From Rhizobium mayense (GTDB lineage Bacteria; Pseudomonadota; Alphaproteobacteria; Rhizobiales; Rhizobiaceae), in contig NZ_JARFYM010000044.1 of NCBI RefSeq assembly GCF_030272705.1, forward strand, positions 1 through 40,572: a stretch of DNA of 40,572 nucleotides. The letters run 5' to 3'. How positions within the stretch are numbered: position 1 is the stretch's first letter; the number at the start of each line of letters is the position of its first letter. The notes beneath the pieces were generated by a model, which made no database searches, was not told the origin of the DNA, and was given only the letters and a program-made list of their open reading frames with translations. The translations under genes were made by a program, and so were the position numbers. Shown here piece by piece: positions 16,338 through 23,107 of the stretch.

Positions 16338-17123
16338 ATGGATCTCGGACTGAAAGGCAAGACCGCCCTCGTGCTGGGGGCGGGCGGCGGACTTGGAGGA
16401 GCAATCGCTAAAACGCTCGCAGCCGAAGGAGCACAGATTGCAGTTGCCGACATCAACAAGGAGGCGGCTGACAAAACGGTTGCTGATATCCGTACCGCGG
16501 GCGGCTCGGCAATCGCGCTCGAATGGGATCTTGCCAATCTCGATGCGGTCGAACCCAATCTCGCTGCCATCGAAAAGCAGCTCGGTTCGGTCGATGTCCT
16601 CGTCAATATCACCGGCGGCCCGCCACCGACGCTGGCCTCCGGCCAGAGTGCCGATAGCTGGCGCAAATATTTCGACAGCATGGTGCTGTCGGTCATCGCC
16701 ATCAGCGATGCGGTCTTGCCAAAGATGCGGGAAAGGAACTGGGGCCGGATCATTACCTCGACGTCGTCGGGCGTCGTCGCGCCGATCCCAAATCTCGGAC
16801 TTTCCAACTCCCTGCGCATGTCGCTCCTCGGTTGGTCGAAAACGCTCGCCGGCGAAGTCGGCCGAGACGGCGTAACTGTAAATGTGGTCCTTCCTGGACG
16901 CGTGGCGACCCAGCGCATCACCTTCCTCGACGAACAGAGGGCCAAACGCGAGGGCAAGGCAGTCGAAGATATTTCGGCGGCCAGCACGGCATCGATCCCC
17001 GTCGGCCGCTATGGCGATCCGCAGGAATATGCCGATGTCGTCGCCTTTGTCGCCAGCAGCCGAGCATCGTATCTCACCGGCTCGGTCATTCGCGTCGACG
17101 GCGGCCTGATTGCGAGCGTGTGA
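16338..17123 (+). CDS. Atypical SDR-like protein lacking the Tyr-Lys catalytic pair
   Basis: This 261-residue SDR-fold protein keeps a glycine-rich loop (LGAGGGLGGAIAK at 13-25) and the Ser strand (TSTSSGVVAPIPN, Ser143). At the positions of the YxxxK pair it has Ser156 and Arg160 (LSNSLR). The usual NNAG is VNITGG. This matches the subgroup of beta-ketoacyl-reductase-like SDRs described as lacking a perfect catalytic tetrad. ATG 16338 follows GGAAGGAAG, 44 bases after the previous stop. Such proteins occur in catabolic clusters of unknown function. It may bind NAD(P) with different chemistry or serve as a non-redox isomerase or lyase-like partner. The C-terminus YLTGSVIRVDGGLIASV is intact, so the gene is not decayed. 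Confidence 0.9.
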   Translation: MDLGLKGKTALVLGAGGGLGGAIAKTLAAEGAQIAVADINKEAADKTVADIRTAGGSAIALEWDLANLDAVEPNLAAIEKQLGSVDVLVNITGGPPPTLASGQSADSWRKYFDSMVLSVIAISDAVLPKMRERNWGRIITSTSSGVVAPIPNLGLSNSLRMSLLGWSKTLAGEVGRDGVTVNVVLPGRVATQRITFLDEQRAKREGKAVEDISAASTASIPVGRYGDPQEYADVVAFVASSRASYLTGSVIRVDGGLIASV

Positions 17124-17152
17124 GGACGCCATGCTGATCGAATTGGAACAAG

Positions 17153-17500
17153 TTGCCGGCTGTGGCCGGCATGCGTCCCGGCTCTTCGCGCAAGGGCATC
17201 TCCGCCGACAAAATCTCCGCAGTGCGTATTGAAACGTCTGCCGATGCGGTTTTCGATGGCAAGACGCACTGGCACGACAATGAGCAGATCCTGGTGATGG
17301 TCTCGGGCATCTGTAAGCTCATCCTCGACGGGAAGGAGATCGAAGCACATGCCGGCGAGATGGTCTTTTTTCCGGCTGGCTCCCGCCATGCCGCGATCGG
17401 AACCGGCCCGGAGGGTTGCGTCTATTACGAGATATTCGCCCCCGCGCGTCCGGATCAACTTCCCGGCTGGGTTGGTTCTCCTGTTCTGAAATTCGACTGA
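17153..17500 (+). CDS. Cupin-domain protein, probable one-base frameshift at its 5' end
   Basis: This single-domain cupin of about 110-120 residues closes the operon. Cupin motif 1 is complete (GKTHWHDNEQILVMVSG, with His-x-His and Glu as metal ligands) and motif 2 is complete (GEMVFFPAGSRHA). The cupin frame has only TTG 17153 or ATG 17171 as starts, neither with a ribosome-binding site. ATG 17131, five bases after GAGG and 8 bases after the SDR stop, gives a plausible beginning (MLIELEQVAG), but it is one base out of frame with the cupin. Removing one base near 17155-17162 would join them, so a frameshift or a sequencing error is likely. It could be a small isomerase, a dioxygenase-like protein or an effector-binding protein for the pathway. 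Confidence 0.8.
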   Translation: MPAVAGMRPGSSRKGISADKISAVRIETSADAVFDGKTHWHDNEQILVMVSGICKLILDGKEIEAHAGEMVFFPAGSRHAAIGTGPEGCVYYEIFAPARPDQLPGWVGSPVLKFD

Positions 17501-17507
17501 ACCGGCG

Positions 17508-17529
17508 GGCGCCGTCCCTCGGCGGCGCC
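17508..17529 (+). terminator. Possible terminator hairpin at the end of the catabolic operon
   Basis: A perfect 7-base-pair GC stem (GGCGCCG at 17508-17514, CGGCGCC at 17523-17529) with an 8-base loop begins 7 bases after the cupin stop. A continuous U-run is missing (TGTACGTGTT follows), so termination here may be weak or Rho-assisted. Confidence 0.45.
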
Positions 17530-18062
17530 TGTACGTGTTGCGCCTCAAAATGTGGGTTCTCAAAAGCTTAGTAGATTTGCCGGCGTTTGAAATACCGGGG
17601 TATCCGTGCGTATGCCATCAAGCCGCTTCATTTTCAGCCGTCGCGGAAACCTAAATGGCGGATGAGCGGAAGCTAAAGACTCGCTGCTTGCGCAAAGTTA
17701 CGCGCGGCATGACGACAGTGATGGCGAGCACGCGCAAACACGCGACAAAGGCATCTCGAAAAATCAAAACGGGCTGCGTGAGTTGGCACTGCGTGTCCAA
17801 GGCAACGGCACATGGGCGACGAAACGAGCGACAAATCTGCGCCTCGAAGAGCCGGTGAAACGAATGACCTGCCGCACGAGCGACTCACGGTGCAACGGTT
17901 TCGGCAGGCATTGCCGCGTGCACTGGAGGAATGATGACCGCTTGGCGGCGCGAACGCTGTCAAGCAAAGACGAGCTCGACCACGGCCGGTGGCTGTCGAC
18001 TTTTGGAGAACTGCAAAAGCGCGCGACGCGACGCTATGCTAAGTCCCAATGGCGGCCTCTAG
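17530..18062. other. 533-base stretch with no intact gene, possibly a decayed ORF
   Basis: No convincing complete gene lies between the two convergent operons. A 40-codon frame starts at ATG 17813 and ends at 17935. A different frame continues with protein-like sequence (NDDRLAARTL, then DELDHGRWLSTFGELQKR) up to about 18060. This pattern suggests a short gene broken by frameshifts, but no family is recognised. The element CTTAGTAGATTTG at 17567-17579 resembles, in reverse, part of the AT-rich element upstream of the binding protein at 30038. Confidence 0.35.
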
Positions 18063-18917
18063 TTAGAGCTTGCCCTTCCAGGGCACCAGGAATGCCTCCA
18101 AAAAGCGGATAGTGGCCGAAAAGGCAAACGCGCAGATCGCGATGATTCCGATGCCGACGAAGACGACATCGGTTGCCAGGAACTGCGATGCTGACATGAT
18201 CATGAAACCGATCCCGCGCGTTGATGCGATCAATTCGGCGGCGACCAGCGTGCCCCAGCCGACGCCAAGCGCAATTCGGATGCCCGTGAGGATCTCGGGC
18301 AGGGCGGATGGCAGCACGATATCGATGAAGAGTTGCCGCCGGCTTGCTCCGAGCGAACGTGCGGCATTGACGCGCTCGATCGGAAGCGAACGAACGCCCG
18401 CCTGGGCCGAAAGGCAGATCGGCGCGAACATTGCGAGCACCAAGAGCGTGATTTTCGACGTCTCGCCGATGCCGAGCCAGATGATCATCAGCGGCAGATA
18501 GGAGAGCGGTGGAAGGGGCCAGTAGAACTCGATCGGCGCGTCGAGCACCCCTTTTGCCCAGCGGTTCAGCCCCATGAGCAAGCCGAGCGGAATTCCGGCG
18601 GAGGTGGCGATGAGGGCTGCGACCACGATGCGGAATAGGCTTGCAAAGACATGCTCGGAAAGCGACGCTCCGGCATAACCATCGCGACAGATGACACTGA
18701 TTTGCGTCAACACCTCGTCCGGACGCGGCAGGAAGAGGTGGGGAACAACGCGGAGCGCGGATACCAGCCACCACAACAGCAATATGGCCAAGGCGGTAAC
18801 CAGGCTGATCAGCACCGTCGGTTTCTCGCCGGCGCCGAAACTTGCCATCTTCACCAGCTTGACCTGGCGATCCTCTCTGTGCGCCGCAACCGGTGAGGTC
18901 TGGATTATGTCGCTCAT
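18063..18917 (-). CDS. tauC: Taurine/sulfonate ABC transporter permease (TauC/SsuC type)
   Basis: This 284-residue permease has about six transmembrane helices and the TauC/SsuC coupling loop EAA-like sequence (INAARSLGASRRQLFIDIVLPSALPEILTGIRIALGVGWGTLVAAEL, here starting VNAARS). The N-terminal 30 residues are cytoplasmic. The start ATG 18917 follows GGAG at seven bases and lies 17 bases after the stop of the ATPase gene. It transports taurine or other short sulfonates with the two upstream genes. As the last gene of the tau operon, it faces the catabolic operon tail across a non-coding gap. Confidence 0.93.
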   Translation of the reverse strand: MSDIIQTSPVAAHREDRQVKLVKMASFGAGEKPTVLISLVTALAILLLWWLVSALRVVPHLFLPRPDEVLTQISVICRDGYAGASLSEHVFASLFRIVVAALIATSAGIPLGLLMGLNRWAKGVLDAPIEFYWPLPPLSYLPLMIIWLGIGETSKITLLVLAMFAPICLSAQAGVRSLPIERVNAARSLGASRRQLFIDIVLPSALPEILTGIRIALGVGWGTLVAAELIASTRGIGFMIMSASQFLATDVVFVGIGIIAICAFAFSATIRFLEAFLVPWKGKL

Positions 18918-18934
18918 GCGGCGCTCCTGTAGTC

Positions 18935-19702
18935 TTAGCTGCTGTGGACAATGGCTCGGATCTCTTCGCGCAGTTCCGCAAATTTGGCCGAGGCCTTGAT
19001 CGCACGCGCGTCGCCGGTTTCGGCGAGGCTGCGGACGAAATCGAGATCGAAGCGTGCCACGACACGACCCGGCCGCGGCGACATGACCAAGACCTGCGTG
19101 CCCAGGAATAAGGCCTCCTCGATCGAGTGCGTGATGAAGAAAACCTTCTTTGCCGTCTTATTCCAAACGGAAACCAGCAACTCCTGCATCTGCTCACGGG
19201 TGAGACTGTCGAGCGCGCCGAATGGTTCGTCCATCAGCAGGATGTCGGGATCGGTTACGAGAGCTCGCGCGATCCCGACCCGCTGACGCATGCCGCCCGA
19301 CAGCTCGTAAGGAAAGGCGCCGGCGAATTCATCAAGACCAACGAGCCGCAGCAGTTCCAAGGCACGCGCTTGCCGTTCCTTTCGGTTCACGCCGGCGAAT
19401 TTCAGGCCAACCGCGACATTGTCCAAAACGGACTTCCACGGCAGCAGCGAGTCTTTCTGAAAGACGACGCCTCGATCGGCACCCGGCCGTTCGACCGCGC
19501 GGCCATCAAGCGTAATCCGGCCATCGGAAAGCGGAAGGAAACCGGCAATCGCGTTGAGAAGGGTTGATTTGCCGCATCCCGAGGCTCCGAGTGCAACCAC
19601 GAGGCCGCGTTCGGGAATATCGAAGGAAACGTGATCGAGTGCGTGGACAGTTCGCCCGTCACGGGCTGCAAAGAAGACGCTGGCGTGATCGACTTTAAGC
19701 AT
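18935..19702 (-). CDS. tauB: Taurine/sulfonate ABC transporter ATPase (TauB/SsuB type)
   Basis: This 255-residue ATPase has Walker A GASGCGKST at 39-47, Q-loop VVFQKDSLLPWKSVLDNVAVGL, signature LSGGMRQRVGIARAL, Walker B DILLMDEPFGALD and the H-loop FFITHSIEEALFLGTQVLVMSPRPGR. This is the pattern of the nitrate/sulfonate/taurine importers. It begins 55 bases after tauA, with a stable hairpin in the gap. It energises the permease encoded next. TauB and SsuB are hard to tell apart; the adjacent binding protein points to taurine. Confidence 0.93.
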   Translation of the reverse strand: MLKVDHASVFFAARDGRTVHALDHVSFDIPERGLVVALGASGCGKSTLLNAIAGFLPLSDGRITLDGRAVERPGADRGVVFQKDSLLPWKSVLDNVAVGLKFAGVNRKERQARALELLRLVGLDEFAGAFPYELSGGMRQRVGIARALVTDPDILLMDEPFGALDSLTREQMQELLVSVWNKTAKKVFFITHSIEEALFLGTQVLVMSPRPGRVVARFDLDFVRSLAETGDARAIKASAKFAELREEIRAIVHSS

Positions 19703-19721
19703 TGTTGACTCTCGCGGGTCC

Positions 19722-19749
19722 GACGCCGGCGCAACTGTGCGCCGGCGTC
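19722..19749 (-). promoter_or_regulatory. Very stable stem-loop between tauA and tauB
   Basis: A perfect 12-base-pair GC-rich stem (GACGCCGGCGCA against TGCGCCGGCGTC) with a 4-base loop lies 8 bases after the tauA stop codon. No U-run follows in the direction of transcription. It is best read as a 3'-end-protecting or attenuating hairpin that lets tauA mRNA exceed tauBC mRNA. Confidence 0.65.
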
Positions 19750-19757
19750 TGGGAGGA

Positions 19758-20771
19758 TCAGTTGCTGATGCCGGCGAGTGCGTCTGCGGTTACAAAGGCT
19801 CCGTAATTCGCCAGCACGTCGGATACCTTGCCCTGCTCTTTTAGGAACGTGGCCGTGTCCTTGAGGATTTTGCCGGCTCCCGCTTTGTCCCCGCCGCCGA
19901 GCCAAGCATCCGATGCCTGGACCTCGGGCGTGAGTAGCGTCAAGTTCTTCAAGGCCGCGGCTTGCTGTTCCGGCGTCCCGCCGAGAAGCTTTGCGAGCGA
20001 CTTGGCGTTCTCGCTGCCCGCACCCCAGGCGGCTTTATCCGAGGCGAAGGACGCGTAGTATTTGTTGATGACCGAAGCAAAACCCTTCAGGAACTCCGGG
20101 TTGTCGGCAGCAAATTTCGAAGTCGCAACCCATGCCGAGAACGTCGGCGCGCCTTTGTCCGCCACATCCTTGGAGGTTACGAGGACCTTTCCGTTCTTCT
20201 TGAGTTCCGTCAGAGCAGGATCCCAGACGAAGCCGCCGTCGATGTCGCCGCGGCTATAGCTGGCGACGATCTCGGGCTGAGGGATTGCGAAGACCTGAAC
20301 GTCCTTTTCGGTCAGGCCGAGCGATTTGATGAGCGCCAGGAGCTGATAGTGGTCGGTGGAGACAGGCGCGGCGGCAAGCTTCTTGCCTTTCAGATCGTTC
20401 AGGCTTTCGATGCCGGAGCCATTACGCACGACGAGAGCTTCGTCGATGCCCGAGATGGATGCGAGATAAAAGGCCTTGACCTCTAGGCCGCGCGATACCG
20501 CGGCTGCAAATGGGCTGGAGCCGACGTAGCCGACCTGAACGTCGCCGGAGGCAATGGCCGCAAAGATCTCGGCGCCCGAGTTGAACCTGCGGAAGTCGAT
20601 GTCGTATCCCGTGTCCTTGCCAAATTCGCCGTTCGCGATCGCCACGGAAGAGGGCAGCGCATCGGTCTGATAGCCGACGACGACCTTCTTGTCCGCGGCT
20701 TCGGCAACGAATGCCGTGGTAAGAGTGCCGACGCCGACAGCGATAGCGGCAATCAAGTTCCTGAAATTCAT
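19758..20771 (-). CDS. tauA: Taurine ABC transporter substrate-binding protein
   Basis: This 337-residue periplasmic binding protein of the NitT/TauT family has a Sec signal peptide (MNFRNLIAAIAVGVGTLTTA, cut after AEA near residue 26). TauA-like features are VVVGYQTDALPSSVAIANGEF, the ligand-pocket region NSGAEIFAAIASGDVQVGYVGSSPFAAAVSRG, SDLKGKKLAAAPVSTDHYQLL-type hinge sequence, and QPEIVASYSRGDIDGGFVWDPAL. It captures taurine or a similar aminosulfonate for the permease and ATPase encoded downstream. No taurine dioxygenase (tauD) lies beside it, so desulfonation must be done elsewhere or by the monooxygenases at 25847-35304. An AT-rich regulatory element lies 90 bases upstream of the start. 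Confidence 0.94.
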   Translation of the reverse strand: MNFRNLIAAIAVGVGTLTTAFVAEAADKKVVVGYQTDALPSSVAIANGEFGKDTGYDIDFRRFNSGAEIFAAIASGDVQVGYVGSSPFAAAVSRGLEVKAFYLASISGIDEALVVRNGSGIESLNDLKGKKLAAAPVSTDHYQLLALIKSLGLTEKDVQVFAIPQPEIVASYSRGDIDGGFVWDPALTELKKNGKVLVTSKDVADKGAPTFSAWVATSKFAADNPEFLKGFASVINKYYASFASDKAAWGAGSENAKSLAKLLGGTPEQQAAALKNLTLLTPEVQASDAWLGGGDKAGAGKILKDTATFLKEQGKVSDVLANYGAFVTADALAGISN

Positions 20772-21080
20772 GTTGAGCCCCTTTGTTCAGAGCCGCACGG
20801 CCCTTAATACCACCGTCAAAGGGTAACGGGTAAAAGCGGATGAGCGGGAGAAATAACAAACTATATTTATAGACTTTGGGGACAATTGTTTTCATTGTTC
20901 CGCGGCTTATGCGATCCACAGCGCAGGCGAGAGACATGGAGCTCACCGTTGCCGCGCTTTTGCGGTGTATAGGTTGTTGTCGTAGTGGTTCCGAGTTTTC
21001 TGCAACAGCCGTAACCTGCAATCTCATTTGGCAGCGCTCCGCCTCGGCAAAGATCACCGTCGTCGGCGACAATCCCGCTT
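20772..21080 (-). promoter_or_regulatory. Promoter region of tauABC with AT-rich element
   Basis: This 309-base non-coding region separates tauA from the upstream permease gene, which is on the same strand. It contains CTATATTTATAG at 20861-20872 (an inverted repeat CTATA/TATAG as read on the minus strand), flanked by a TTTGTTATTT stretch that also appears before the binding protein at 25727. This is the likely site of a sulfur-starvation activator, for example a CysB-type LysR protein; the identity of the regulator is inferred. Confidence 0.45.
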
Positions 21081-22082
21081 TCAGGCGGCGATGCTGGATT
21101 TTCCGGTTGCGAAGCTCAAGGTCAGGACTGCGAAGATCACCGTGCCGGTTCCCACCTGCTGCCAATAGAAGTTAAGATCGGTCAGCAACAGCCCGTTGGC
21201 GATTATGCTGAGCAGCAATACGCCGAGAACAGTGCCTGCAACGTTCGGGCGACCCAACGGGCTGAGCGTCGTGCCTATGAAGGTTGCACCGATCGCATTC
21301 AGGAGAAACGCGTTGCCGGAGGAGGGGATGTAGACGGTAACCGTCGCCGTCAAAATCAATCCGGCGATGGCGGCTATCAGTCCGACCAAAATGAAGGTCA
21401 CTGCCACGTGGGTACGCGAGGCGATGGCGGAATATCGGACCACACTCGGCTGAACGCCAATCGACAGGACGATGCGGCCGAAGCGTGTACGGGCAAAAGC
21501 GATAGTTGCTGCGGAAATGATCACGATGGAAACGGCCAGCGGCACCGGGAAGCCAGCGACGGTGCCATGGCCAAGGTAGCGGAATGAGGCCGGCACGCCC
21601 GTCGGCGGCAGATAGACCGGATTGCCGCCGTTGGTCAGAAGCTGCTGGATGCTGCGGCCGATGAATAGCGTGCCAAGCGTCGCGAGGAAAGGCGATACGC
21701 CAATGCCGGAGATCAGCAGCGCGTTGAAAGCGCCGACCAGCGCGCCCGCGCCTAACCCGGCGGCCGTGGCGAGTGCGACAGGTTGGCCGGCAAGCACCAG
21801 GGCCACGAAGGCGAAGCTCGCGAAATCGACCGCCGTTCCGACCGAGAGATCGATCCCGCCGGACGAGACGGCAAAGGTCATGGCGATGGAAACGATGGCG
21901 AGAAGCGTGAAGTTATTGACCAACACGCTCTGCAGGTTCGCAAGCGTCAGGAAGGTGGGCGTCGCGATGGAGAATGTTGCGAAGACGGCGACCAGCGCCA
22001 GGATCAGCCCATAGCGCCCCAGGCCGCCGGCGATCGCGCGGGGCAAGCCGGCTGCAACGGGAGTAGAGGTCTGGAGCGACAT
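21081..22082 (-). CDS. Sugar-type (RbsC/CUT2) ABC transporter permease, second subunit
   Basis: This 333-residue permease of the ribose/branched-chain (BPD_transp_2) type has about 8-10 transmembrane helices. Family motifs include FAVSSGGIDLSVGTAVDFASF, NALLISGIGVSPFLATLGTLFIGRSIQ and the C-terminal GATFIGTTLSPLGRPNVAGTVLGVLLLSII. The open frame runs further upstream into the neighbouring gene. The start chosen, ATG 22082, follows GGAG and sits two bases after the stop of the other permease. It forms a heterodimer with that permease. The CUT2 family normally carries monosaccharides or autoinducer-2; in this sulfur-gene setting the cargo may be a sulfonated sugar or other organosulfur compound. 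Confidence 0.92.
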   Translation of the reverse strand: MSLQTSTPVAAGLPRAIAGGLGRYGLILALVAVFATFSIATPTFLTLANLQSVLVNNFTLLAIVSIAMTFAVSSGGIDLSVGTAVDFASFAFVALVLAGQPVALATAAGLGAGALVGAFNALLISGIGVSPFLATLGTLFIGRSIQQLLTNGGNPVYLPPTGVPASFRYLGHGTVAGFPVPLAVSIVIISAATIAFARTRFGRIVLSIGVQPSVVRYSAIASRTHVAVTFILVGLIAAIAGLILTATVTVYIPSSGNAFLLNAIGATFIGTTLSPLGRPNVAGTVLGVLLLSIIANGLLLTDLNFYWQQVGTGTVIFAVLTLSFATGKSSIAA

Positions 22083-22084
22083 GG

Positions 22085-23107
22085 TCAGCTCTCCTGTTTG
22101 CGCAGCAGCGTGGTGGCCGACACCACGATGAGAATGAGGACGCCCTGGACGCCGCTCACCATCGTGCTCGAAATATTGAGAAGCTGGAAGCCATTGACCA
22201 GAAACCCGACCAGCAGAGTCGACAGCAACGTGCCCGTGACGGTCGGCACCAGCCGGCGCGAAAAAACCGAGCCAAGTAGAGCCGTTACGACCACAGGCAG
22301 CAGCATCTCGCCGGAGCCGGTCGTGCTGCCGCTGAGATAGGAAACGGAGAGGATGCCTGCTATGCCACCGCAAACGCCGCTTGCGATGAACGCTCCCGCC
22401 AGCAGCCTGCGAAGAGGCAGACCGGCGGCACGCGCCGCCTCCGGAAATTCGCCGACAGCATAGAGACGCAAGCCAAGCGGCGTGTATTGCACGACCGCAG
22501 CCGCAATCACCGTAAAGCCGAGCAGATGATAGGCGAGAACGGGGATGCCGAAGGGATCCGACGCCGCGAGCATCGAAAGCAATGGTGTCGAGGCTGGAAG
22601 AACGGTGTTCTGCGTCAGCACCAATTCGAGTCCGGCGACCACGTTCATCACGGCAAGTGTGGCGAGCAAGGGCACAATGCCGGCGGCGACGACCGCAAGC
22701 GCGTTGACTGTGCCAATCAGCGCGCCGGTAAAAAGCGATGCCGCAACTGCCACCACATCACCGTAGCCAAGTTGCGTGAGGCTGGCATAGACGGCCGCGC
22801 TCAAGCCCATATTGGCCGCGAGGGAAAGGTCTATCCCGCCCTTGACGACGTTGGAGCCGCCCGCAATCAGTACGATGGTCAATCCGATAGCCAGCACGCC
22901 CGAGATCGCCGACTGTCCAAGAACGTTGCCGATGTTGCCGACGCTAAGGAAATAAGGGGCCGCAAGGGAGAAAACCACCAGGATGACCGCAAAGGCGATC
23001 AGGGATCCATATCGCAATGCCGCAGCGGCGACACTGTCGGCCTGACGGCGACGCGGTTCCACGGGTTCGAAACTTATGGACGGCGCGAGTTCTACATCAG
23101 CCGACAT
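22085..23107 (-). CDS. Sugar-type (RbsC/CUT2) ABC transporter permease, first subunit
   Basis: This 340-residue permease is paralogous to the next gene in the operon. It has a variable N-terminal arm rich in Arg and Glu followed by hydrophobic helices. Typical family segments are GLTIVLIAGGSNVVKGGIDLSLAANMGLSAA, NALAVVAAGIVPLLATLAVMNVVAG and VVTALLGSVFSRRLVPTVTGTLLSTLLVGFLVNG. The start is ATG 23107, which overlaps the ATPase stop by 11 bases and has a GGAG-like site upstream inside that gene. Two distinct permeases with one ATPase follow the Lsr/Yph-style arrangement rather than the RbsC homodimer. Confidence 0.92.
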   Translation of the reverse strand: MSADVELAPSISFEPVEPRRRQADSVAAAALRYGSLIAFAVILVVFSLAAPYFLSVGNIGNVLGQSAISGVLAIGLTIVLIAGGSNVVKGGIDLSLAANMGLSAAVYASLTQLGYGDVVAVAASLFTGALIGTVNALAVVAAGIVPLLATLAVMNVVAGLELVLTQNTVLPASTPLLSMLAASDPFGIPVLAYHLLGFTVIAAAVVQYTPLGLRLYAVGEFPEAARAAGLPLRRLLAGAFIASGVCGGIAGILSVSYLSGSTTGSGEMLLPVVVTALLGSVFSRRLVPTVTGTLLSTLLVGFLVNGFQLLNISSTMVSGVQGVLILIVVSATTLLRKQES

